Shown here piece after piece: positions 47,851 to 60,519 of a DNA stretch of 64,000 nucleotides. A program made the translations under genes and the position numbers. The stretch lies in NCBI GenBank assembly GCA_021904315.1, contig CM038917.1, forward strand, positions 5,378,041 to 5,442,040, in the 5' to 3' direction. Positions within the stretch are counted from its first letter, which is position 1. Every line of letters starts with the position of its first letter. Below the pieces are notes generated by a model. It did not search any database. It saw only the letters and a list, made by a program, of their open reading frames with translations, and was not told where the DNA came from. The DNA comes from Sphagnum magellanicum (taxonomy: Eukaryota; Streptophyta; Sphagnopsida; Sphagnales; Sphagnaceae).

Positions 47851-48674
47851 TTTGTATGATACCAACATTTGATTGTAGATGAATATGATTAGAAGTCATT
47901 GATCCTAATGTGGTTGAAGTGTTATGAACTCTTTCACTTCATTTTGGAGCTCCAAATTCATAGTCTACTCAAATGGATATTGATGTTGAATGTAGTTTTG
48001 ACATTCAAAATGGGAAATTGTGCCAATGACCTTATGCAAAAGTGTGTTAATTGATAATTTTTATTATTTCAACACTCTTAGGTTGATGATAAGGAAATAA
48101 AATGCCTTTTACAATGGGAGTAGGAAACAATGTTCCCTATTGCGGGGTTGTTTGCATGACATATTTGGGAATTGCAAGATCTCATATTGAGATAAAACAC
48201 ATTTTCTTTCTTGTTGGTGTTCTAATTAATTTATATCCATGTAAATTACAAACTAATAATTTCAAAAAGTCAAATGTTTGCACAAATATTGGCCTAATTA
48301 TCCTAAGTTGGGGTGTAAAGGTCGCTCCAAAAGTATGACACTTGTGATTGAGCTTCAAGCAAATTTGGAAGAAGAATTCAAAAAGAATTTCAAGGACTTG
48401 TTGAAGAAGAGTTTGATGTGTGGTGTACATGATCAATAAGGGAACTACTATGGTTCCTAACTTCCCTTCAAACATATCTTGCGAATGAAAAACAAACGTG
48501 ACATTTTGATACATTTTTATTTTCCATTTTGATTTTGTTGTTTTTCATTGATGTTGTTGCTTTCCATTTTGATGCTAATAGCCAAAACATCTATGTATTT
48601 TTTATTGTTATACAAAATATTTGTGGTGTGTGCATGTGACCAAGAAGGGGTTATTAGTTGTTAACTATTATTGA
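47851..48674. other. Intergenic, no gene recognised
   Basis: AT-rich. It may contain further decayed hAT sequence, but I cannot follow it. Confidence 0.4.
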
Positions 48675-49300
48675 CAATATGCCATGGTCTGTGTAATGGT
48701 TGGAAGTGAAGGTAATCACAATAATATGCAAGAATTAGCTTTTATGGGGTGGATGGATGCCATAATTGGGGATCCTTTTTTGGAAACAATATGTCCTTCT
48801 TGCATGTTACTTCAATGCAATTAAATGCCATGTTTATTTGTTATTGTAAGGGCATGCAAAATTAAACATCAAACTTCAATGATGTGGACAAGCTACATTT
48901 GATGGTGATTGTGTGTAACATCATCCATTTTGTTGACATGCATTTGAAATTGTTCCAATATTGTAAAGCCATCTAAATTTTTGGAGAAGCTTGTGTTTGA
49001 TTACTTTAACATGTTTGATACATTTTGAACTATTGTTAGTTGTCTATAGGACACCATGGTTTTTACAATGGATGGAGATGGAAGCAGTCGCAAGAACATG
49101 CAATAATTAATTTCTATAGGGTGGACATGTTGTTTGAAAACATTCTGTCCTTTTTGGATCAATTGTGTGAATGGTTTTAATTCAATTAGATGTCATGTGT
49201 GTTTGTTCTTGTAGAGAATGCATTTAAGTTACTCCAATATTGCAAACCCATCTAGATTTTGGAAAAGCTTAAATGTTTGATAATTCTAACATTTGATAAG
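48675..49300. repeat. Diverged tandem duplication of about 350 bp
   Basis: The unit at 48675-49020 is echoed at 49045-49300. Matches include 'aatggttggaagtgaagg' with 'aatggatggagatggaag', 'atatgcaagaattagct' with 'catgcaataattaattt', 'gttccaatattgtaaagcc' with 'actccaatattgcaaaccc', and 'ggagaagcttgtgtttgat' with 'ggaaaagcttaaatgtttg'. Confidence 0.7.
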
Positions 49301-51580
49301 TTTTGAGTTGTTACTAGTTTTGAACTTTTAACTTGTTGATTTTGAATTGTTCGAATTAGCTTTGCTATTTTCAAGTTTTAAAGTAACAAAGAAAGGGGAA
49401 AATGTTGTTATGAAAATTGTTAGAAATGAGATGTAATAGATGTTTGGTCCTTGGTCACCATTTTGACATTGAATATGAGTTAGTGATGAACAAATTTTTA
49501 ATTTCATTTTCCCAACTTCTAGCCTCTTTTTTTTCCATATTTGTCCTTGGAAAGTTTGGACCATTGAAAATAAAATTAAAAAATCAATGACATAAAGGAT
49601 CTTCATCAAAACTTGCATAGTGATTCAAAAAACTTGTTCAACATCGTCAAATTAAGATAACTAATCTAGTTAGGAATTGAAAAAACCTCAAATTAAAAAA
49701 AAACTACAACTAATAAGTTTTTTGATTTTGAGAATATTCAAAAAATCAAAATCAAAGGTTCTTTCATCTCATTTTTTTTAAACATCAAAATTGGTGGTTA
49801 TATAAAATTCAAAGAATATTCCAACATTAGTAAAAGCCCTGAACTTTGTTTAAATTATTTTTAAGTATTATAAATATCTCATGCCTAAATCAAATCAAGG
49901 TTTCAAAATCCAAATTTAACAATTTTCTGAATTTAATATGGCCATTAAGGATTAAGTCATGTGTAAGGTGCTCAATCACTATTTTTGGAAATCTAGGGAT
50001 GAAGTAACATTTGCGTGTGAAATAACAATAACTATTGAATTATCCAACTTGAAAAATTCCTTTGTTTTTCAATGGGTCCTTCCCCTACCCTATACAACCC
50101 ATTAGATGCAAGCAATCCAATTTTTTTCACATTCACTCACAAGTGGCAACCATGAAATTGGTTAGTTTATCTATTACATGTTTTATCCTTGGTTTACTAG
50201 GGCTTTTGTAAAGTTTGTGGGTGGTAGGAAGATGGGGCTATGACCTAATAATTTATGACACATGCGATTGCAAAACCAAGAGGTGTAAATTTTAATATTA
50301 TGGCATAGGGGTAAAGGGGTGGGTAAATATGAAATAAATAATTCAACTTATGCGCCTTATTTTGAAAATCTTTGATTAGGGACATAAGTTTGGACACATA
50401 AATAATTTAGTTAACTATTTTGGGTTAGGCATAATTGAAGATGAATTATGTGAATTGGACTAGATGCTAAGAAAAACAATTCAAATAATGTAATGACTTG
50501 TTCATAGAAAGGATACTAGATTTAAAATAATAATATATGATATAATATTAGTAGCTTGTTATTGATGAAGAAAAATGTTTAATAGATGCAAATGAATGGA
50601 GTCAATAATTCATCCATTCCTTTCAAATATATAAAAGGTTGTGAATGAATTTTCAAACTCCTTTTTTTTTCTTCGTAATTTCATGTTGTTATTTTGTGTT
50701 AAGCCTTGGAATAAGCCTTTTGTGTATCAAACTTGTGTCACAATAAACTTTTTTTTTTTTTTAAAATTATGAAAATGTTCACAAGAATAAATGTACATGG
50801 TTTTGGTAAGTGAACCCCATGAAACAAGGTCTTTAGATGTGTGGGTGATCCTAACCCAAAACCATGTAAGTTTCATTTTTTGAATTGTTCAAGTGCTTGG
50901 TATAATGCAAGGATGTTGTGTGAACATGGAAAATGTGTAACTTACTTCGGTGATAGTAGCAAAATGATTCAAAATTAACTCTCATAGACCCAAACCCTTC
51001 CTAGGATACATGATCACTACTCTATTATTTCTTAACCACTATTCTCTAGCAATTTGACAAGTAAACCACTTGGATATGGTGATTGAGGACCTTTACATGT
51101 GACAAACTGACACTAGGAGGCCTCACTCAGAAAGGCAAAGTCACCAGTGTGAGTGCTAGTTAACCCTGACCTGATCCATCCATCCAGCCCCTTTACATAT
51201 ATAGTATATAAGCATATGGACTCTACATTTGACCATGGTTTAGTTTCCAAAGGCATTCTTTTCAGCCAGGGCCCAGGACCATGATAACCAAATCCTTATA
51301 AAACCCACAGAGGTCAAGTGGTCAAAACCGACCACAATGGAAAAATGTGCACATACTTTTTGGTTCAAGTTCTTTGTGAGGGATTGTTTGTTGTTGCACA
51401 GACATATAACCTAGAGCCTGACCAATTCAGAGCTTGACACTATTGAATTGTGGGTCATGAAGAGTCATGAGTTTGATCTACTAGAAGTCATCTTCTGCAC
51501 TGCACTTCACTTTTTAGCATTGAACATTCTGTGGGTTTTGCTCTTCTGGCTTTGGATGGACTTGGGTCTTCTCTCTCTCT
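49301..51580. other. Intergenic, no gene recognised
   Basis: AT-rich, with long T runs (50748-50762). The composition becomes less AT-rich after about 50.98 kb but no coding frame with a recognisable product is found. Confidence 0.5.
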
Positions 51581-51590
51581 TTCTCTTTCT

Positions 51591-51755
51591 TTGGTCCTTC
51601 TTTTCCACCTTTGTTGGGTGCTTTGTTTAATGGAGTTTTTCAGGGTTTCATCACCTTCAATAGCTTTTTTCTTTGGTCCTTCTTTTCCCCCTTTGTTGGG
51701 TGCTTTGTTTAATGGAGTTTGTCAGGGTTTCATCACCTTCAATGGCTTTTTTTTT
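51591..51755. repeat. 82-bp tandem duplication
   Basis: Two copies of 'ttggtccttcttttcc' followed by 'tttgttgggtgctttgttta' and 'tcagggtttcatcaccttca', at 51591 and 51673, differ by only a few bases. Frames across it (LSLSLSL, FFFF) are products of CT- and T-rich DNA. About 90 bp further on are two TTTAGGG units (51858-51871), the plant telomere motif. Confidence 0.9.
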
Positions 51756-51871
51756 TTCTTTTTTGTGGTCTTTCAATCAAAGGAACAACTCTTTTGTCGG
51801 TTCAAGGCTTTTGTGGACAAGATCTCCAGAAACTTCTGTGGCCCAGGTTTGGGATTTAGGGTTTAGGGTTT

Positions 51872-54642
51872 TAGGGGCCTGACAACATCTTACAGCACTA
51901 CTGGCTCATGTCAGGCAGCTTTTTGACATTTCACTCAATAGGGAAATGACAGATGACCTTACTTTTTTTGCAGCTTTTTACACTTGAGGCTTGACAGAAT
52001 GACCTTGTTCACTATAAAGACTTGTTGGCATTAATTAGGCTTTGTTTGTTGTCTGACAATCCATTTTCCAGTGGAGGATAGATACTACCTCAGTTCTTTT
52101 TTAATAGATTTTAATTAATTAGTTAATTAATTAAAAATATATATTGGGGATAAATTTTGTACTGTGATGACAAAAAGGAAATCCAATGTGAAGAACACAA
52201 AGGATTTTTTATTGGAAAAACTGTGCCAAAGTCCTCAAAGTCTGAAGTTGCAATGTTGCCATATTTAGACAATACATTCCTAAAGGTCGCCAAAAAAAAA
52301 AAAAAAAAAAGAGGATTTAAGAAAAAATTACTTTTCTCTTGTGGATGATTGTTAGTCCAACTACCTCACAAAATTGGGGGAAAAATTTTATTAATTTAAA
52401 TTTTTTAAAAAAAAACCATCTTACACTCTATAAGAATTGTTTAAATAACTTTTTAAAAATAGTGCATTTCAACTTTAACTTTTGCTTTGGGGGGGGGGGG
52501 GAGGGTAAAACTAATCCATAAAGGATTTTTTGAAAATAATAATAATAAATGAAACTGAGGCACCATCACCGACATGTATAGTGCAAGGTAGACCAAAAAA
52601 CACAACAAAATTGCTTGGAGGGATGACTCACTACTTAAGGAGAGATGACTCACAAGCAAGTGAGGGAGACCAACTAGGTAGGTGGTGGAAAGACAATCCA
52701 CAATATGAAAGAATATGAGGTATAGGAGGGGATGGATATTACACTTACTTCTTCTCAAGTGTGAGAGAGATCTTGTATCTAAGTAGGCATAAGATGGGAT
52801 GATCTTATGCCTACAAGTAGCCATTAGATCCCTCTTTTTTAAAAAAAGCTAGGTGTAAGGGACCCTTCAAATTTAAGGTACCCTCCCAATACACTTAGGA
52901 AATTTCTCCGAGTGCTTAACACAAGAAAAGAAGGTCACTCACTAGTTATGGCACATTACCATGCTGATTCCATCCCTTGTCCAAAGGCCTTATCACATGT
53001 AAAGAAATTGGTGATTTCTTATTTACACTAGTGCAACCAAACAATCAATTGCTTTGCTCTTCCTTGCCTCCTTCCCGGAGTACTTGTAGTAGCACCCAAA
53101 CTCTTGTTGCTATGCTCAACAATACATTGAGGAAACAAGCTCTTTTGTTTTCAAGAATGGGCAATGGGCTCCACTCCCATTCCTAGAGTTCAACTTATTA
53201 GGAATAGGGGTAAAGGTAGGGTGGCCATTGAAAATGGAAAAACCAATTCCAAAACTCAATAAACTAACATATCCAATGGGCCAATATTTTGGGAGGATTG
53301 GAGGGAGCTTGTCACACACACACACACACTCTCAAGGTGAGGTGGGGATCCCAATTATCACTTGGACTAATGGCACAAGTAGAGTACATTATGGACAAGT
53401 GTTGGAGTAAAATACATGTTTCAAATGTACTTGTGATTCCAATACATATAGTATACCCCTCAAATTATTGTACCCCAAATTGTTGATTGGCTACATGTTA
53501 CACACCTTTTATTAGTCCCATATGGGTTTTGCCCATGTTCAATTTTGTACATGGCGTTGTCCAATAGCCATTTCTTCTTTCCATGGCCATTTCAACCTTT
53601 GTCCAAACCATATCCATGTCTCCATATACATGAACATGTGGGGGCCATTTGAAAATTTATGAACATCTTCACCAGCAATTTTATAATGGCATTGAAATAT
53701 TCCAATATATAACATGCTCTCCTTGTACACTAAGAAATTTCCTGGAGGTTTTTAGTTTTTACAAGGTATAAGAACATCTTCACTAGCAAGTTTATAATGG
53801 CATGGACATAATAATCTGGATGACATGTCATGTTTTCCAAGTAGAGATTAGGGTTTTTTTTATTTTAAAAATTGGTATAAATTTTTTGATACAATTATTC
53901 CAAAATGGTGAATTATTTCAAAATTAGCAAAATTAGTCAAATTTACACTAGGAAAACAAAACTTTCTCAAATTTTTCCATCAAAAATGATAAAACTTGTT
54001 GGAAAAAATAAATAATAAAGATGAAAAAATAGTTAACACACTTTTTTGCACATGTAAACATTAGAACAAAACAAACATCATGTTGAGATGTCCCAAACCA
54101 TGGCCATGGTTCATGCTTGGTATTGTTGGAAAGCCCCCAATGAGTAGCCATACAATAAGATGTTTTGTAATGTTTAGAGTTGAGACTTGCCGTGCAAGAG
54201 TTACATTGAACAATTTTGTCATTGAAAATTCAATAAAATCAAAGCTAAGAGTTTTAAGGAAATTGAGGGACACTTTTGATATTGTTGGAAAGTGCTCATG
54301 AGTAGGATTTTATGGAGTGTATTTCATAAATTTTAGACATATGATGCAAGAGATATTGAATTTTGAGTAATTTTTATCAGTGAAAATTCAACTAAATTAC
54401 AAAAACTGGTTTTGAAAGGAGAAATTATTTGGCTCACAAGTTCACACTTGGGTCAATGGCATACACCAAGCTAGTTTTAATGAATTTGCAAGGAGAAGGG
54501 GGTCAAAAGAGAAAGGGTCTTCCAAAATTTTCAGTCCCATTTTATGGGTCCTTCGAGCAGACCCACAGGCCTTAAATACCCTAAAGGGAGGTCTCAAAAT
54601 TCAGGCCCGTTTTCTCACTTCCCTGAACCAACTCATCACGAT
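51872..54642. other. Intergenic with family R repeat copies
   Basis: No gene recognised. An A run lies at 52291-52310 and a 13-base G run at 52489-52501. The interval 52745-52920 carries family R motifs ('tcttatgcctac', 'cctcccaatacacttagg', 'ctccgagtgctt'), and 53865-53990 carries its other end ('aaatggtgaattatttc', 'gtcaaatttacactagg'). Confidence 0.5.
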
Positions 54643-55646
54643 TAAGAGCATCTCCACCAACGTTCAGTCACTATGGTATCCAGGCCGGTCACCGAACACT
54701 TAGTGCCTCAGAGGTCTGTGAATCTCTGGAGAGTGCTCCTTTGAATTTCATGCCCAAAGAGGAATCGTAGCCCTACTATTTTCGCACCCACAGAAAGTTG
54801 AATCGTTGAAAAAGATGAAGAAATGAGTCAGATGTGACCCTCGAAAGTAGGGGGTGGGTCAAATGGTGGAAACGAAAAACCACCCAACACTTGAAAGACT
54901 ATTACCGAACACCCAAAAAAGTCTTTGAAAGTCGCTCTATTGCCTTTGTGGTTCCAAGATGATTTGTAGATGATAAGGTTGCGCTCTTATAGCACTTTAA
55001 ATCACTTAAATTGAACAAGAAATGAGAAAGTTATGAGCATTGAAAGTAAGAGGGGGTAGAAGAGAAGAAAAACGCGTTTTATAACTTGCAAAAGCTTATT
55101 TCTCTTCTTGCTCTTGTATAATTACTCCTTTGCCTCTGGCTGTGCAAAGACGAATTGAAGAGCTCAAGTTAGCGCTCCCATAACATTTTAAATCACTCAA
55201 AATGAAGAAGAGATGAGGAAGACATTAATATAAAAAAAGTTCGGGGGTCATAGCTGGTGTTCGGTCATAGGGAAAAGTTACCCTATGTGACTTTCCAAAA
55301 ATATTTCTCACATCCAAGTTTTAGTTACTAACTTTTTTTTTGTTCCAAACCCCACGGGGACTACAAGTAGGTGGGAAACTAATAATAGCAATCCAGTTGG
55401 ACCAATCAAACCATCTACCCAATCAGAAACACGGAGCAGCAGTCAATAAATAAATAAATACGATTCGACTGTGTTTATTATTAGTAGACTATTCCATTGC
55501 TGGAGGGGCTCCAAAAGCGATGCATTTTTTTTAATTTTCAGGACCCCAGCCGTCTTCCAGTAGAGATACTGGATAAGACTGATGAACCTCATCCAAGATT
55601 TTCTAGTGCAGGGTCACATTACTGAGCACTGGTGGAGATGCTCTTA
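54643..55646. mobile_element. Non-autonomous DNA transposon with 17-bp terminal inverted repeats
   Basis: TAAGAGCATCTCCACCA at 54643-54659 is perfectly inverted at 55630-55646 (TGGTGGAGATGCTCTTA), enclosing 1004 bp. 'GAGCATCTCCA' termini are familiar in plant MITE-like elements, and the TTA/TAA at both edges would suit a 3-bp PIF/Harbinger-type target site. The interior has no transposase. It has three diverged ~200-bp units marked by 'tttaaatcactcaaaatgaa', with 'gatgaagaaatgag' variants at about 54812, 54997 and 55188. It ends 1.2 kb before the ATG of the next gene and so lies in its promoter region. Confidence 0.72.
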
Positions 55647-56267
55647 GATAAGAGATACCCCGTATGTATTTACGAGTACACGGGGGAAAGTGCATACGAC
55701 AAGTAAAAATACAACGACAAACCAAAACCCCGGAAGTATGTACGAACAAGTTTCATACGTATGGATTACGGTTACATACTCGTATACGTACATTTCAAGT
55801 CCGTAACTGTCTCGCATCCCCCCGCCGGCTTGCAAGATCCTCCTGTCGATCCTCCGCTTCCGCAACCCTCGTACTCCGTCGCGCTCCTCCTCTTGTTTCT
55901 GCGACGAATTACTTACCCCCCCCCTCGCAGGTGTTTTTTGCTTCTGTGATAATCAAACACGCGGCTCTTTGTTTTCTGCATTTCTGTCTCTGTATCTACT
56001 ACAAGCAGAAAAAAAAAATATTTCTAAAAAATAGAGAGAAAGAAACCTCCGCCTCCCTTTCTTCTTCGTCAGAGAGATGATGCTGGTGAAAAGGCGGTCG
56101 CAGTCTGCTTCTGCTGCGGAAACTTCGATGGTACGGACGGCTAGAAGGTGCCGAGCAGGAAAGATCGGGTTTCGATAATCCAAACAGTGATGGAGATCGC
56201 AATCGTGAAGCTGTTGTATGGTTTTCGTAATTGAAGCACCTCTGGTTCTTCTTCTTCTTCTTCTTCT

Positions 56268-56323
<56 letters not shown>

Positions 56324-56865
56324 GGAATCGGAATCGGTGGTTGCTCTATTTGCATCCGGGGTTCATTTTCTGATCCAACAAAAGTGCGTTTCTCGGATTT
56401 TCATTTTGTTCGACTCGGGTTTCCGATTTGCATTATTGTTCGGGAATTTTGATCTCAAAATTCTTGATGCCAATGTTTCACAATTGACGCTCATCTGGCT
56501 CCCGAGTAGCGTCTGTAAACGGCGTTGGTTCTTGTACTCTTTTTTGCTCGTATCACTGTTTCTGTTTTTGCACCGACCGCTTTTTCTTCTTCTTTCCTTC
56601 TGAAGCTTATTACTGTCTGTGACCTTAGTTTCTTCTGTCTGTTGAAACACTCTACTCTGTTCGTGACTCTGTAGTGTTCATCTCTGCGACTTCGGTACCT
56701 GGCCTTCTTGGCCCTTCAGAGTTTTTTGCAGTGTCTGGAAAGTAGTTTTGTTCTAGGTTTTCGTGGTCAGGGCACTTCGAGTTTTCGCTTCTCCGATAAG
56801 CAGATTTGGCTCTAGGATTCTTCTGAGAACAATTTTAGTTCGTAGGAAGGAGGGAGGGACCGGCA
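55647..56865 (+). promoter_or_regulatory. Promoter and 5' leader region of the Pru-like gene
   Basis: No TATA box or start site can be fixed. GC content rises from about 55.8 kb. A (TTC)n tract (56246-56272) runs into a (CT)n tract (56272-56320), a pyrimidine microsatellite like those often found in plant 5' leaders and near transcription starts. Several short upstream frames occur between it and the ATG at 56866. Confidence 0.5.
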
Positions 56866-59800
56866 ATGGTATCATCAGACGCTTCAGATAAGCTACAATC
56901 GTGTGAAAACTTGGCATCTAGCGGCGGCTCACAGGCGACTCAAGCTCAAGACGCACAACCGTGCACCCGAGCGGAGCCTGAAGCGACTGGAGTGAGTGTT
57001 CATCAGCAGAGAAATAGCTCGCCGTCTCTTTGCTCGTCTACTCCCCTTGCCACTTCTGAAGACTGCATCTCGAGCTCAGCAAGAGGATGTGACTACTCCC
57101 AGGATGATGAATCTAGTCATGATCAGATCACCCACAGTTTGGAGCATGAGAGGGCTTCTTCATGTTCCTTGTATCCTCAGTCATGTTGTTCATCAGCGAT
57201 GGGAAGAGCTGGGAGCACAAGTGTAGTGGATGTGAGGAACACTGCGCCCACCTCAAGAACAGGCCAATCTCAGGATGTATTTTTTCCACACAGACAGGAG
57301 GAGGGTCTGGGGCGTAGAGATGAGGGAACATCTTGGCAGATGCAGGCACTGGAATTCCAAGCAATTGGGGCATGCCGAACTGATGAGCGGCTGAAACCTT
57401 TACTGCGCTGGAATGTGTCATGCTGTGGAGCTGATGGTCGACTGCTTGCTCATCTTGGCCAGGTCTGAAAATCCCTTCCTTTGGATACCCTAGCCTCAGT
57501 TGTGAACTAGGGTTGTGCAGGAAAATCTTGATTCCTATCTTGGCCAGGTCCAAAAGCCCTTCCTTTGCATACCCATGTCTCTCAGTTGTGAACTAGGGTT
57601 CTGGAGGAAAACCTTGATTCCTACCTTGGCCAGGTCTGAAAGTCCCTTCCTTTGAATACCCATTTCTCAGTTGTTAACTAGGGTTGTGCAGGAGAATCTT
57701 GACTGACAGGAATCAAGACTGTTGAGCTGATTTTTTTTTTGGGCAAATTTTGAGTTTTAGGAAACCCTTTCAGAGCTTTGAGAATCCACATCTTGACTTT
57801 TATTTGTGAGTGTGTAACTGAGAGAATTTGTGGTTGCAATGTCCATCTTGACAGCATTTCAAGGCACGAGAATTGGCAATGCTCGCAAGATGCCTGTGTG
57901 CCCCTCTTGTTTCAATTCGGGTGGGAAAGGTTTCTCGACAGGGCCACTTGCTTTGCCCTACTACCACCAGGTCTGTGCATAATTGTCATCAAGGCTTCTG
58001 TCAAATTTTTCTTCTTCATCTCTCATGCCTACCAAGTCTGCAGCAAGATATGACAGTGGATCTGCTACTGCTAATCCAAGTCTCTTGATAACAAGTGTGA
58101 ATGAATAGAAATGCATTATTGCACCTACCTTGCTTTTCTTTAAAAGAAAACAGTTTCTTGCTGCTGAGCATATGAGCGCAAAAAGTGCCTCGGAAGCATC
58201 TTTAAGTTGTAAGCTGAAGTCATAAGTTGAAGGTTTGCAAACCTTTACAGTCTTGAGGTTGACAACAGCTTTTAGATATCCTAACTGACCTGTTAGGCAG
58301 AAACTCTGCAGATAGCTGCATTGAATTTGGTTTTGGCCACTGTGAAAGATGGAATACAAGGCAGCCATTTGTTGCAAAACAGCACTGCTGTAGAGCAATG
58401 GGACATTTTTGGTGATCAGCAAGGAGGTTTAGACCATGGAACACAAGATGTGTTTTAATGATGAATTTTTTTTTTGGGTGGGTGTGAAACAGGGGATATT
58501 TAAGCTTAAGAATGCTTCTAAGCTCTGATATGCAGCTCACTTTTGTCACAGATGCTGGCATAACTGAGCGGATTCCAGTTTTGAGTTCAGGCCTCGAAAC
58601 TAGTGGTGTCATTCTTGAGCATCTTGCTGCAGACCTGTCTGGGAGGTCATTTGTTTTGAAGTCACCTGGTCACAAGCTCTCTTTCTTCTGGCAGTCAGAA
58701 ATTTCCAAGGCTGTTGGTGATGAGATGGTTTGCAAGGTGATAATTTTAGTGTTGCAAACTCTTTTGTGGATCAAAGTGAATTTGATGTTCTTGTAAGTTC
58801 TTCGATTTCAAAGTCTGGATGTTGAATTCTGAATGGGGCTGTGATTGGCATGCATTACAGATGAAAGATCTGCTTAAAAGACAACCATCACTTTCCCAAC
58901 TGACTGGCATTCATGAGACTAGATTGGATACATTTGCAAGCTACCTCCGCAGTGCATTGGTTGCCACATCAGAATCCACAAGTGCTACAGGCCAATTGCC
59001 TGTAACAGTTGCAGCGCCAGTCTCAAGCTCAAAAACCACAGGTTTGAGTCAAGTGCTATTACCTCCTGCTCTAACCTCCAACCCACCAGTCTATTACCAA
59101 CCACCAGCTCACTTCAACAGTTTCAAAACTCTCTTGCCACAGTTTGTTGGAACTCAGCTTCCAGCTATTGCAACATCAAGTTCATGGACACAAAAGATCC
59201 CAGCTTTGACATCGAATGGGCTTGAAGTCTGTTGCTCCACAAGAGGCAGCTCAACAAGCAGCCCTCAGTTTCTTGAGCCTGCAAGAGAGATCCAGCACTT
59301 GTGCACAAACTTGCCCTCTTGGAGTGGTGTGTCCAGTTTGTCAAGTCCTCTAAGCAGTGACAGTCAACGTTTGGTATCTAGAAATGCTCTGGGAGGAACA
59401 GTGAATGCGTTGTGGAGTACCCGAACATCATTCTTTCAGGAGAAGACTCAAGTTCATAGTACAGGCCTGTCTCTGCCACTGCAACCAACAATTCCATCAA
59501 GTCAACATGAAGATTTGGAATGGCACCCAGAGAGGACAATGACAATGACACATTCACTTCTAGGCCTTCCATTTCCTTCGCTGCCTGAAACTCTTTATCC
59601 CTTTCCCTCCATGGTGGGTGTGCCGGCATCAAGTTCTTTTCTCCCGCCTCCCCTGACCCAGGTCCCGATCTCAACCTCACTTTTTTCTCCTTACTATTGC
59701 CCCTGTCCACTGGGCACAACAACTTTACAGTACACAAATGCCCCTCCATTCCTACCAGCAAAGATTGGTGATGTCGGTTTTGTCCCCACTGCAAGTCCCT

Positions 59801-60519
59801 TTTTCACTGTCCGGCCTCCACCAGCCCTTGTCCCATCATCTGCCCTTGGCATGCATGGTGTAAGTTCCTCACCTGCCCAGTTGACATCCTTGCCGCTTGT
59901 GACTGCTGCTATTCCTCTGAAATCTTTGAGATTCCCCCCATTCTTTACTGACTCAATTTCTCATGTCCCACTCCTAAACATCCATGTCTCAAAACAGAAT
60001 TGCTTGGTGCAGTTGTCTGAAGCTGCAGCTGTCTCTGCAGCTTCAGGGGTGCCTTCTTTGCTGCCAGAATATCTTCCTCTCTTGGATGCAGATTCACATG
60101 TACTTGAAGATAAGGCCTCCTTGAGACCTGGGGTTACAACATCCTGGGAAGCTCTTGTCTCAGCAGCACTTGGGTCACTTCCAGTGGAGCCAGTACTTTC
60201 TCAATGTTTCATCACCAGTGTGGCAGATAGCAAGGCCACCATGGCAAGGCAACATGTTTCCAAGGAATTAGATGGGAGCAAGGTGTATTGTGATCCCACT
60301 GGAACTCCATTGCAAGATATTGAATCTGGAGCTTATGAGAAGGGAAGTGTAGGGTCTTCCCTGGAGAATGCAATGCACCTCAACCTACCATCTCAACAAA
60401 GCAGGCCCGTCTTGGGGATTGTCCCAACTGTTGTCAACAGGACTAGTGTCTCTCATGTTTTTGTGAGTCCCCCACCTGCTAGACTTGCTTCTGGAAACAA
60501 TCCATGGGTTGCACATTGA
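56866..60519 (+). CDS. Ser/Pro-rich plant protein with an Rpn13 Pru-like segment
   Basis: Exons 56866-57462, 58536-58736 and 58861-60519 are all phase 0 and give 818 aa. The first intron's acceptor (atatgcag at 58535) was picked because it continues the frame. Residues 1-199 are low-complexity and polar, ending CCGADGRLLAHLGQ. Residues 200-299 are the conserved core: LTFVTDAGITERIP, LSGRSFVLK, then HKLSFFWQSE (W251) and MKDLLKRQPSLSQLTGI with RLDTFASYLRSAL. The 'GR.FVLK....FFW.QE......D' layout resembles the Pru ubiquitin-binding domain of proteasome subunit Rpn13, but the remainder of that protein is absent. From 300 on it is Ser/Pro/Leu-rich, with a conserved-looking FPPFFTDSISHVPLLNIHVS near 670-690. 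I recognise a plant family of unknown function (sometimes labelled flocculation or hydroxyproline-rich). The ubiquitin link is an inference. Confidence 0.82.
57454..57720 (+). repeat. Tandem 85-bp repeat that duplicates the 5' splice site
   Basis: Three copies start 'cttggccaggtc' at 57454, 57539 and 57625 (spacing 85 and 86 bp), each followed by 'cccttcctttg' and 'agttgtgaactagggtt'. The first copy contains the exon 1 end and its donor (CCAG|gtctga). The other two place equivalent donors in intron 1. Confidence 0.9.

Noticed and set aside
51531..51866. Leu/Ser/Phe-rich membrane-like frame
   Set aside because: It is generated by CT- and T-rich DNA and the 82-bp duplication; there is no start context and no family.
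51855..51875. Interstitial telomere
   Set aside because: Only two TTTAGGG units; short telo-like boxes are common in plant intergenic DNA (also near 2730 and 21135).
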